Source: Varroa destructor
Taxonomy: Eukaryota > Arthropoda > Arachnida > Mesostigmata > Varroidae
DNA: 64,000 nucleotides
Assembly: GCF_002443255.2 (NCBI RefSeq)
Contig: NW_019211456.1
Span: forward strand, 26,843,341 to 26,907,340
Direction: 5' to 3'
In this document: in pieces, positions 12,103 through 24,800 of the stretch
Layout of the letters: each line of letters opens with the position of its first letter
How positions within the stretch are numbered: position 1 is the first letter of the stretch
The notes under the pieces: generated by a model
What the model saw: only the letters and a program-made list of their open reading frames with translations
Database searches by the model: none
What the model was told of the DNA's origin: nothing
Position numbers and translations under genes: made by a program

Positions 12103-15100
12103 CTGAAACGACCTCATGATAGCCAACGCTAAGCTTTCGGAACCTAAACATCTCTCAAGCTATTACTGAAACCCTATCGAGATAACGAAAAAAAAAAAAA
12201 ACATTGTGTTACGATTTATATCTAACTCAGGACGAATTTTAGCGTCAGTATGCCAGCAACGATTAGAATGCGGTTCCTTATTTATATAGTCATGGAACAA
12301 ATACATTAGGGTTAACCATGAATTTCTATCTGGCTAAGGAATTTTAGAACCATCGATATTTTTTTTTGCACGCAATTTAACGAAAGACTTACTTTTCAAT
12401 GCACTCTTTTTATCCTCTAAGAAATAATATAACTAATAATGGTATCAGCCACTGCGTCTAAACGTCAACTATTGTTATTATTAATATTATAATATCCTTA
12501 TGAGTTCGAAGTAAATGGAATATTGGGTATGTCACAATTAGTAATGTGTCAGCCAATACTGGGTGTGAGTCGTGATACGTCATGATATCGTACAATTGAC
12601 ATTAATTATTCAATCAAGACGCTCATGCCATCATTGTTAGTGAACAAACACATTGCGACATCCATGTTTTGCCCGACGGCTATAGGGATCTTCTTTGTCA
12701 TAAAGCAAATAATCTTTCAACTCCTATATATATATATATATATATACATATATATGTACATATATATATATATATGTATAACTGGCCCGTTCTTTTCCAC
12801 CGCACAAGTTCCAAGCGGTTCAGGATGGAATATAAAAGGGCCTGCCCCTTTAAGCCATTATATGGAGAAATGGGTAGCGCCGACATTTCTTTACTACGCG
12901 TTGTTGACTGAACCGCCGATTTTGACTGGGCATTAATGTGCCGACTTTTTCGTTGTAATTACGTTTTTGGTATTTATTTTATACAGTCATATATGTACAT
13001 ATAGACATATTTAGAAGAAAACTGGCAAAGAAAAAACGCAACGGAAAACAGATCGTTTGCAATTTTTTTTGCTTTCGTACGCAACCAACAACGTACAGTC
13101 CATAGTTTTCTCAACAGAATGATACAGAATCAGATTGAACGTACGAAGCTATCGATTAAATGGCAGTTTGACACGATGTTTTTATGCAGCTAATTTATGC
13201 AACCTTTATTGTTGTCCTTAAGCACAATCGGCTACCAATAGATGTGTTTTCATTGTTATAACTGTTAAGGCACGTTAAGAAATGGTAGCCATCTTAAGGC
13301 AAATTTTTGTGAAGAAATTAAAGGTAGAATATCCATTGTTTATTTTTAGTATGTATGCTTTATTGATTACTTTTTCAATGAACTCGTTATTAATTCTGAT
13401 AGTGTGTTAAATGCGTGTTTCTCAAAAAGTGATCATTTATTACTTCTTTTTAGCTAATAGAAACATTTTTCCTGGTACTTTATTATAAGCAATTTTTTGT
13501 TTGTTTTTAACAGAAATTACGCTATACATTCTAGATTTTACTGTGATCGTTTTTAGGAAGCATACTGAAAAAATCAATTTGTACGTAGCTGATTTTGTGA
13601 AATAAGCTTGAATAGATTCACATCGCACAATACTAATGCGACGCTGATGTCTTGTTACGTTCCGCACTATACTTGTAATATAGATTGTTGACGGTTAGAA
13701 ATTCTACTAGGTAGCTCCTAATGCCTCTGAACTGGACGGAGCAGAAGAGATTCCCTCACTAAAAAAAAATAGAAAGAAATAAGTACACGTAAATGGCGGG
13801 TATTATTGCCCTTACCATGAAACTGTAGAATGAGTGAATCTAGCATTAAAAAGTCATACATATAAATAGATATGAATATATACCCTATTTTTGAGAAGCT
13901 TAAGCAACCGCATAACTTTAAATAACTCGCTCCCAGTTTACAAAGATCATATGATTCCTGAGAAAAATAGTCACAATAAAACTTAACTGCAGACTATCAC
14001 CTAAGCTGGTCACAAATGTTTTGACTGCTTGCTACCAGTAATAATAATAATAAAGTAATAAAGGAGTAATAAAAAGTATACAAACAATACAATAATATAG
14101 CGTATTCACTAACTGTAAATATTATGTAGGCTATTGATAACAGTGTACATGCATTGCTTGTTAGCGCTGCAATAAAAGGCACTAGCTTAAGGCCATCTAA
14201 GTAGAAGTGTCACGCATACTAAATAGAATATTACTCTGTAGAATGAAAAAAGACGAAACGGCCGTCGAGTGTCTAGAGGTCAGTTGTAGGTCGTTTAAAA
14301 AGACAAATCATTATCTTTCTGTAAAAGTCGAGTTGCTCTTATTAGGGATTGACGGCTAATGCGCGCTGACCGTTCGAACACAGTAAGCAGACGAACGGGT
14401 AAAATGGCATAGATTAAAACAGATATGTTTGCCATAGCGAGATACAATGGAAGGTGACAGCGGCTAAACGAAGGATGAATGTATGCATGATAATGTTGTA
14501 CGACAGTATGAAATGCTCATACTACTATTGACAAAACACCGGTGAGCCTGACTATGATTTAATAAATTACCGTACTGAAAACTGGCCCATGAACTGAATA
14601 GACGGCTTAATTAAATTGTTAATATCATAAAATAATCGACAATTGGTCAGAACCTGTCCTAGAAAATCAGGCTTGCCCAGTACCAAATAACATGAAAAAA
14701 TGTACTTTGTTTAGAGCGCGCAAGAACGGCTTGCCACCCTGACAACACCAGCAACAACGCCACACAACTATTAAAAATAATTCATATTAAAAGGGCATTA
14801 GTAACTTAATTGCCTATCCATTAAATCTTGCATAATATTAATAATCACGGGAATGCCTACCGAATCATCACTGCGGACAAAGACTTGCGAGGCGATACTC
14901 GAGATTCGCGCATGTACGCACGCACGGATACATAAAAACCGATCGCAAAACAGCTTGTTTTAGTGATAATGAATGCCCTTGCTTGCCGTAATATATATAA
15001 ATATACAGAGATCGGCCGCGTTTGTATGCGAATTGACGCAGACAAAAAATCATGCGTTACAATCATTAACGATCAGTTAACTTGAAATAGTGTGCTACTC

Positions 15101-16100
15101 CTACACAGCTACAACGTCGGCTCGTACAAAAAAATAATTAAGTCGTTTTTTCAAATCATACAAAAATCTTCTGTGATCGAATTTTAACGAAATGTATAAT
15201 ATCCAACCCGTCAGTAGCTACTACATGAGTATGCTGAAGAGTCTAGAAGGCACAACGAGTACTAAAGACAGTGTTGCCACGTTTCCTTTGACCATTTCCA
15301 GGAATTATTTCTATTCAGGTCCATCGTCGCACTCGTGTCCAATGAAGCTGCGAAGCGCAAGACTCGCTTTCGAGATGTTTACATTTGTTTTGGAAATTTA
15401 AATTAACTATATTTAGTGTTTGTTTCGCAAATACCTTTAAGATGTGTCGCCAGTGCACCTCGCATAATTTTACATAAAATCGAGAATTAAAATATTAATA
15501 GTAATGAAAATAAGAATAATACTTTTTAATTCAAGTCTGGTAAAAATGACGAAAATCAGACAAGCAGAAAACAAGGCAATAAAAATCATAAAAAGGACTT
15601 GAAGTTCGAGTCCATCATTTTTTGATTTGATTATAGTTGAATCGAACTAGCAATATAATGATTTTTAAATTTTAATTTATTCTGTATCTTCTTGTTAGGA
15701 GTGAATGTAGCTTACATTTTGTAAAAGAGTTTTGCATAGGAATGGTGATTTCACAGCTGTATCAATTCTCCCGCTATCCTCTTCTTTAGGAAATAGGTTT
15801 TCAAATACATTAAATTGCGAGCAGTTTTTTTGTACGTAGATATTTAGGGCTTCATCGAATTTCTACTGGCATCCATTTCTGCGCAAAGATTATAGCCATG
15901 CGTGTCGGTCAGCATCATGTTGTGTGAGAAAGAGCCAACGAAACGATAAAGTTTGTTCCAAGTTAGTGTGAAGCTACCTAATATACAATGACGTTCTTCA
16001 TTTACCTAGGTTGTACAGTTTGTGTTACACGTAAAGTGTTGTGATATGTAAATTTTTGCGCCCAAGTTATATGATAAATAATTTTTTAGGCCATTCGAGA
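12103..16100. other. non-coding stretch downstream of TMEM18
   Basis: AT-rich sequence with the TMEM18 3' UTR at its left. I see no clear AATAAA close to the stop codon. It contains the (TA)n tract at 12725-12780. The frames at 12625-12936 and 15192-15401 lack splice context or family resemblance and I do not call them genes. Confidence 0.5.
12725..12780. repeat. imperfect (TA)n/(CATA) microsatellite
   Basis: TA repeats interrupted by CATA and TGTACA units. The tract is nearly palindromic around its centre. Confidence 0.9.
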
Positions 16101-19100
16101 CCACCCCGGTGCATCTTCATATTCTTTCAGTTCACATAACAGTCCCTCGTATGCTCTGCCTATGATTCGGCTCCTGTTTAGCTGTGACGCCGGCGCGAAA
16201 TCAGCCGCCCTTCAAAAACTGTTCCTTACCATTTCTCTTTATCGGAACCCTGACGAAGGCTTCGCCATCGCATGCAGGGTCCGCGGTTCTGTTCCAACAC
16301 ATCCACATCTACACAAAGTATAAACACGATTAGCAGCTGGCGCTTGCTCCTGGAACACTAGGGCCACTAGGACGTTCACTCCCTATGGCAGTCGTCTGCT
16401 ATCCTTTGATCGACCAGGTTGTTACAAGCCCTCTCTCTCGCTCTCTCTGGTGGCGAAAAAGGCAAAGTTCTAGAAGAGCAGAAGCAGAGGGCTGGCTATC
16501 GGCACTGAGTGACTGCGTAGCACCGTTGTCCCCGTGTTGGTGCAGTGGTAACGTATTCGCCCACTAAACCTTGGGACACGTGGTGGTTTAGCTTCGAAAC
16601 CGCGCGTAGGAACACTTCGTTTTGTGCTGAGAGCTAGCCGTCTAAAGCAATGTCTAACGGCTTAAGTACCAGTCACGTCGCGGCCGTGTTTCCGTGCGGG
16701 TCGTGTCTATCAATTAGCTAGACATATTCGGTTTTTTTAGGAAAGTTTGTTTGCTGCCGATTGAATAAACGTTGCTGGGTATCTGTTCTCCAGAAAGCTA
16801 TTAAAATAACACCCATCGCTTGTTTTTCACTGCTCAGCTGTTTATTTTAAGTTTTTCTCGCGGTGAAAGGCAAGATCTTGTTGTTTTGTTGCTGGAAGTC
16901 GGCCACATTGAAGTTGTCATTGAAGAGAGAAGGGGCAAAGCAAAAACTGCGAACAAAAACGCCTGACTAATAACAACACAACCGTTAAGAGTTGCTGGTT
17001 ATACGGACTGCGTTTCAATTCGAAGAATGAACAACATCGCCTTACAATCTCAGGCCCTAAAGAGGCATAGTTTTTGTGGCAAAGTCTACCTCTATCTCTG
17101 ATCAGAAACGGACCCGTTCAGGCTGATCTAATCGCAGCCTGGAAAAGATATCGACGACAGAGACATGGGACGACAACGCGACACCATTGGGCGACCAAAC
17201 GTATCGAGTGACAGTGAGCGCCGGGAATTGCATTGCAAAATGTACGTGCTGCTGACATGGTTCGACTTCCGCGTTAACATGCCTGCTGGGTTTTGCCGCT
17301 ATTTCCATTGCCTTCGGCATCGTTTCTATCGTCAGATACCATCACTAGGCTCAACTTCTTAACCTAATCATCGAATACGCTATCTTTACTTTTTCTGTTA
17401 TGGACAGGAACATTGTTAATATTGTCACTAGTGCTGTCGCTGTTACCGCTTTGTCGTAGTGGCTGGTTCCGCAAATTCCCCAGTAGGTCTCGTAGCGGCC
17501 GACAACTTTAGTTTCTTTTCGGTGAACGTGACCGTCGCTGTCGTCGTTTCATCGTTATCATTAGTCGTTCAACATTGTCAGCGCTTTCTTGTGTCGCTGC
17601 TGTGGTGCGTTAGCAGTTTAAGACTTTTGGTGGCAACAGAGAACTGATCTACGACCACAATTCGGACAGACTGCCTGTCTGCGACGTCTTCGTATGACAG
17701 CTTCGAAGTGACGAACAGTCAGTGACGAAAATCTAGCGGTGCTTGCGCGCTTTTTCCTTCATTAGTTAAATCGTGCAGTAGTGGACATAACTTGGCTGGA
17801 TAGCGGAGCGTGCGTTCCAATCGACAGGGCCGTCATCAGCCGCGTGGACATACAAAGAAATAATTAGGTTAACCCGGATTATTTGGATGCGGGTGATTCC
17901 ACTTTGTCTTGAACGGTGGATAAGGCCATAGAGAACCTCTGTGCGGATTAGCGTTATGTCCTCTATGAAGTAAAAAACAAATTAAGAGATACCAGAGTGA
18001 TAATATCACACATGCCCCTACTACTAGTAGTAACGCTAATTCGGAGAATTGGTGCACGTCACAGCGTTCGCTCTTCCATGCTGGTGATGGTGAGACGTTG
18101 CTACGCTATCCAATAACGAACAGTTTTGATACGAGAACAGATACGAGAAAGATATACAGATGCTGAGCGACGATATAGACTGCGCGCGTCGGATGACAGC
18201 TAAGACGATGCACGGTAATGATGATAACCTTTTACGAAGTGGGCATCGCTTCTCACCTTGTTCACACAGACAGTTACTTTTATATTACCGATATTAACGG
18301 CTGAATTTATTGCTGCTTGATGTCGATCTACGTAGTGACACTTGCGTGCAAAATTAAAGCATCTACGATGCCGTGTCATATGCCCTAGCCCTAGAAGCAG
18401 GCGTAACATTTGCCCCTGCAGAATAAGGAAATAGTCGATTTCTAAAAAGCAGCAGATTCCCATGCATGGCTGGTTGATAACGATCGATTAAGAAAATGAG
18501 ACATCAATAAAAGGAACACGGCGGAAAGTGATAGATTTATTTGTTTGTCGTTACTGTTGTCTTTGTTGCTGACTAATCATACCAGCAGGAGGTATCGACT
18601 GACCTGTACATGGGGGATGGGGAGGGGGTATGGAACTAACGGGCGGGTGTTGGTTGCGATGGGCCGAGTTGCGGAAAACCGTACTAACCAGGTAAGGTCT
18701 GGTGTACAGCATACAGAGACAACACCCGTGCTCTGATGTCGTAGGTGACCGTAATGATATGCCAATTGTCATGACTGTTGTAGTAAAATTGTTTGTGTCG
18801 TTGTTATTTCGTTAGAAACAGTGATTATGACGGTGACTCTAGCGGCTGTAGCGTCGGCTGTATTGGCTGGCCAAAAAGCATAGTCCGATTGGTTCTTAAA
18901 TCAGTGTTGACGGGTTTCTTTTCCGTGAGTTAATCCACGTTCGGCTATCAGGAAGCTGCCATTGTCACAGAATACTGGTGCAAATGAGATGCCCTTCAAG
19001 CTTCGGACGTATGAGAGACGCACGCTTAGCATGATATTGTCTATGTAACAACACTAGCGACTGGTGTTCACTCGAGTGGCATCGATAGTGAGATCCACAC

Positions 19101-21600
19101 TTGTTCAGCCAGAAGAGATGAGTTCAGATTAGCTAGTTCAGAAGTAACTACCGTTGCCACTTACTAGCCAACTCTTACTTCATCATCTATTAAATACTAC
19201 ATACTATTAAATTACTTCAGCATCAGCACCTGTTAGCCAGTGCTACCAATTTTATTCTTCCTCTAGGAAAAAGGAAACCTATATTAATAATTTGTGAGGG
19301 GAATAACAGGAAGCCTACAAACTTGTCGATTCCCGCCTTCGATGTACTAACAATGCAAAGACTTCAACCTACATACAGCTATAGCACTCAGGAATAGTAC
19401 CAGCAGCAAACGAGACTAAAACCGGTAGCCAACGGTAAACAACCTGCGTTTTGTTGCTTAAGAGAATGATAATAGCGCCATTGGCATCCGCTCTAATTTT
19501 GTGGCAGTATTTTTTGCTCTGGAATTGGATCGCATTCGTGCTACAAAGATAGACGCTGCACTTATTGGGTAAGCAGAGTCAAGAGTCGTATCCACTGCCC
19601 TGACACGCCCTTTGCGAACGCGATCTGCAGCACCCACCGGTTTAGAGCTGCGGGTTTTTTTTTGATAAAAATAAGGTTATCTTTGCGACAGTCATACAGA
19701 TACGTTCGCCTCTCTCTCAGTCAGTCAGTCAGTGAGTGCAGGTCAAAGTCGTCAACCTTGAACCGTCATATATCGTCGTATGCGCCACGCGTAGCGCTTA
19801 CTGTTTTGCTCGCCACCGCGCGCATGCACTCGTACGTCTCGAGGCCAAGGCCAGCTAAGCTAATACGAACGCAGAAACACTGGAAGAATCGGAGCAAAGC
19901 GAGGGAATTGATGATAGCAGGTAGTAACAGCTCTTAACAATAACAAGAGCAGCTACTGTTACTATATACTGGTACAAGGGTGATAAGCGCAAAAGCAGCA
20001 AACCCAACCAGGCCGATCTTTTATGAAAGCTACTCCCATTTGCTCGTTTAACTGCATCCTTTCGCGCCCCACTTTTCAACACAACTCACAGACCAACCGT
20101 TCTGATATCTTCGAAGACGATACCGCGATAGTGCGTGCTCCGCCCCACGGTCGATGACGACATTGATCTCAATAGCAACATTTGCTGAGACAGCACAACG
20201 GCTCAATAATTATTGTTGATCTAGTTCGAACAACGTTGCAACCAAGTGGAAGTGCCAAAAACGGCCACTGCTTGGCGTTATTCTCTGGGACCGATCGCGG
20301 AAAAAAGCCACAGAATATTCGAGGATCCGAGGTAGTCAGCCGGCCGCGTTTCATATATGTGTATATTCAAAGAAAAAGAGAAAAGAAATATATAATATAC
20401 TGTATCATACATATTGTATGTGCGACGGCCGCATACTAACGTAACAGCACGTACAACAACAAAAGCAAGCGTTGTTGTGATACGATTCAGTACACTTGAA
20501 GAGGCAGGGGCAAGCAAGCGAAAAAGCGATACCGTCCGTTACTGCTTTTCCGTTGACTCTGTCTTTTGTTCTATGTCGCTCTAAAATGTTACGCCACCGC
20601 CGAACGGCTGACCTCAGCAAGTGCCACTGGTAAGAACCGGACGATGGCTGCTAATGCCAAACAACAGCGGACTCGAAACGGAACGAGCGGCGACATCAAG
20701 AACGCGAATAAGCAAATAAACAACAACGGGATTGAGGCAACATCGGCCAAAGTTACTCGTAGTTGTACAATAACCAGCGACTATTCAACGACAAAACTGC
20801 CATCGCGGCTGACAACAGCATTGAAACAAAAACAACATAGCAAATGTAACGACAGGACAGCAGCGACGGTCATCAATTTTCGCAGGCAGAGGCGTATTCA
20901 CATTTATTCGACTTCTACGATGTGATAGGATCAATCGTGTCGCCACTACGGGTAGAATAGCAGGCGTTGCGGGATGTAGTGCAATATTGTGTGGACCGTT
21001 GTTCCATTAGGGTGTTACGCTGAGTTTAAGGCTCGTCTTGCTGGCTGTTGCTTTTTTGGTGTTGTACGGTATAGGGATTGAGACATTGCCAGACGCCCAA
21101 CAGTCAACCAGTAACAAGCATGACAACACAATAAAACTACGTTGATCAATAGCACCCCAATGAATAACCGCAACAGATAGCTCGACGGAGGTAACCGCGA
21201 CGAAGACGGCGGTACGAGGAGGTGGGCCCGTACGCTAGATAACTAGTGCGATGAGCTGTTTGACCGACAGACGATGATGTTATTTTGCTGTTAATCAGTC
21301 ACTGATTAGTGACTCGTGTGCGCGGTCAGGGGTCGGCAGCGGTGCTACTAGATAGGGCAGTGGATGAATGGAGACGAAATTGCGTCTTTCGGTCCCACCG
21401 AGTGACTGATAGTACTAGAACATTGTTCATGCATACAGAAGTGGTTACGTGAAGTTACAAAAAAGCAAATGTCGTGAAGCCATTCCGTGCAAGTAAATGG
21501 GCGTTGTTGTTATTTAGTTTGTGATTACTTGACGGTGGATGATCATAGGGTGCTAGTACAAACGGCAGATACGACAGTGTAGACGGCATATCAATCAAAT
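16101..21600. promoter_or_regulatory. GC-richer promoter-like block upstream of PPID
   Basis: A 5 kb region with raised GC and CG content and CAA/CAG/ACA-rich sequence, ending just before the first PPID coding exon. Open frames such as 20566-20925 (Asn/Thr/Lys-rich) look compositional. The likeliest role is 5' flank and 5' UTR of PPID. A (TCAG)n stretch of four to five units lies at about 19719-19735. Confidence 0.35.
16534..16674 (+). mobile_element. tRNA-derived SINE-like element, copy A
   Basis: The start resembles a tRNA 5' half with an A-box-like TGGTGCAGTGG at about 16539-16549. After ACGTATTCGCCCACTAAACC comes a B-box-like GCTTCGAAACC at about 16591-16601, close to the GGTTCGANNCC consensus. 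A tail ends in GTCTAACGGCTT and can fold (AGCCGT...ACGGCT). A second diverged copy at 42612-42722 shares the same order of blocks, so this is a dispersed family and not a single tRNA gene. No intact cloverleaf can be drawn. Confidence 0.6.
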
Positions 21601-21851
21601 AGCGATGAACCGCTAATTATCGAAGTGCATATATATATATACATATCTATGTATATATTTCTTTAGAAAAGTATCCCGTATTTGAAACGTAGTGCATAGA
21701 AAAGCTGAAAATAGAACTAGACAAACGTAAGAAGTAGTCAAAGAACTCGTTTTAGAAAGGCTCATAAAAAACGAAATAATGGAACTAATGGTTTAGCGAT
21801 TAATGGTTGCGTGAGCCAGGCTTGGTCGTGAATCCATTTGGTTGGACACCG

Positions 21852-24800
21852 ATGGAGATTAGGTATTGTCAAAGAGAATTCAACATGAACCCCATGTCCG
21901 AATTGCAAAATATGGAGAGTCCGGGACCGGTTGGCGCTGATAGCCCGCACGTCTTTCTCGATATCCGGATAGGAGATGAGCTGGGTAAGTAATTCTACTT
22001 AGTTTTATTTGCACATGGCTTTGTAGATGCGCAGTCATACAGCGAATAGCAAGTACAAAACGGGCTATTTATGACAACTGTGTCATATTTTATGAACGAG
22101 CGAAGAGTAACTGCGAAGAGTGAAGAGAGCATTTAGCTACACCGATGTATTGTACCAAAACTCGCCTTTGCTGCACTTTATGGTGCAGTATTATAATGTG
22201 GTGCCTCAGATAAAATGTTGTCGATAGAAAGGATCAAATCGAACTCTTTACTACGGCTCGACGTACAGTAACGCTTGCCTTAATAAAGTAAAGCCTAAAG
22301 CCGAAAAAACTAGCGAATCACGCTATCCGACTGACCTGAGACAGCTGATTTTAACGGCGCATATGCAGGTGCGAATAAGTGCCTATTGCGTCAGTTCACA
22401 CGTTTGTCTTTTTTGTCACGTCGTGTCGCTTACGTGTATATAGAAGCTTAGTGTTGTTACTAACAGTTTTTAATTATTCAAAACGAATACTTGAGGTAAT
22501 TAGAGAGAAGGGAAGAGAGGGTAGTTTTTCATCTGAAAAATATGCTGCTTTAATTGAGAGCCTGCCTCCTTGAGCTCACCACAATACATCTGTAATAACC
22601 TATGTATGGTTAGGCTTAACCCTATATTATAGTTAGAGAAGAAACAGATTAGTATATGATTCAGGCTCTTCAGAAGCTGCTTCTTTAAACTCTATGTTTT
22701 AATACCGTCGTTAATTTAGCCAATCTAATCTAATGATTCATAACATTTTGGCTATTTTGTTTTTTGGTAGCTTAATGCATGTTCTACTCGTATCTTAATA
22801 TTACCTTTACCTATTGCTTTTTTACCATCTGTGTGTATTATTCAACTTCAAATAGGCTGTCCCGAAACCCATTATGTAGTAGCTGCCGTTTCTTACTGCT
22901 GCAATGTTAAATGGAGCAGCTAACAATTTGTTAATGTGTAACTTCAGCACTTAATGAGCCTCTTACGTTTGGTATCGCCGTTTAACGTTGCTTCAGATCA
23001 TTGGCTTCCACAGTGAGTCTGGGAGTTTTTCCTTTTTTACCCTTGGATGTAACTAACACGGGACAAATTAAGAGAAAGTAAACTTCGTTCCAAAACGCTA
23101 CACAGAGTGACTGCAACTGTCACTTTCTCGTACGCCGCCGCCCAGACGCCTGCTGATCAATATCCACAATGAGTTGTTAGTCGCTCGTGTATAATAAGTT
23201 GTGCACGTCCAAACTTTCCCGGTATCTACTCAACAGTTATTTTTATAACCGAAGGGTTATATATGGCAGCTGCTTCCAGTAATAGCCCTTTCTGCCTTAG
23301 CAGCTTTCTTAGTGCCGTCGTGCGAGGTCAGTGCTTTCCACTTCTGTAAAAAAGGAGCCTTTACGCTTACGAATAAATTTAGTAGCAAAATCACCTCTAA
23401 CCGGTAGATCAAAGAAATGAATGCCGTATCTTTTCTTAATATGAATCAATATTTTCACAACGGATCTGGTGATTGATCTGGTCTAAATTGTTGAGAAGTA
23501 TTGAATCCTCGTATTGACAACATTTCTATTCGTGGATGTAACCTTGTTATTTTATTATGCAAGGGCCAAAGATTAGCGAAGCTTTCCCAAGAGTTTATGC
23601 GATGATTAGTACCCAGGTATTATTGTTGATGAGGTAAGTTCGTTTTGGGTTTTCGAGATATCTAGCAATAATCAAAGATACAAAATATGGGCTTAGGTCA
23701 AAATGATGTAGAATATGTTTGGGCAACCCTGTTAAACGAATACAGCATACGCTACTGTGCACTTACAATGTTATGCAATACATATGGTGCGTTTAGCATA
23801 TTTTCATAGATAGAATGGGCCTAACTGATATTGGCATTCCTAACTACTTAATTGCAGAATAAACCTTCCATAGAATTTCTGTTTTTCTAGTATTTTAGAT
23901 ATTGTAACACCGCACACATATATATATATATATATACATTGCCGACTGTTGAAATTTCTTGAAAGGGACGATACAGGTAAAACACAAGATAAACATTTCT
24001 ATTTACTCCGAAAGTATACGTTATTTCTCTACCAAGACAAACTTTGAGTCTTTATAACATTAGTATATCAGTTCGAGTAAATTTCTATATTAATTTGCTG
24101 TATAAGCGTCCTCAGTCAGACCGCTGTTTTTTGTGACAAAAAAAGCTCACTTCATCTACATTGTTTTTCTGAAGTCAATCCACTATTACGGAAGCCTTCA
24201 CTTTACTATGGTAGGGCCGCCTCAAGCAAGACAGCCTTCGGTAGCAGCTGCATTGGAATTCCTGCAAAAGGATACGCAACTCTTATGAGAAAACTTCCTA
24301 CACCAGTCCATCAGTCTTCTTTTTTGGACCCAGAGCCTCGTCACTCATCGTAGATTTTACGTTACAGACAAATCGTAAATCCAAACTAATACAAAACAAT
24401 ATAAGTGATTAGTATTGCCTCTGCCTCGGCAGAAGCGAGTTTGGCGTGGGCCGAAGAAGCTTGTTTCGTGTAGCGTTCTGAATGTTGCATTTGTATCATG
24501 ATAATACGCGGCTAACCGAAAAATGATTAAGCCAGGGCGCCCATAGCGCCTTTGTCGCTCCATGAATATTCATTGAACGCTTCAACTTGCCTTTATATCT
24601 TAATGGGCTCATTGAACACATGACAGATATTCATTGTTATAGCAAAATACACCTTAGAAAAAATGTGACAAAGTAATAATATAGATGTCAACATCCGCTT
24701 TTAAACATAAATTATCTATATTGATTAATTTTATCGCATTACTATTTCCAATTATATGATAATAGGACAAGCTATGTTTCTGGTCAGCTACGAGCAGTCC

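Noticed and set aside
16534..16610. Functional tRNA gene
   Set aside because: A- and B-box-like motifs are present, but no acceptor stem or anticodon arm pairs properly and a diverged copy exists elsewhere, so a SINE-like element is the better reading.
20566..20925. 119-codon Asn/Thr/Lys-rich frame upstream of PPID
   Set aside because: Looks like CAA/ACA-rich 5' flank. It has no donor that would join the PPID first exon and no known domain.
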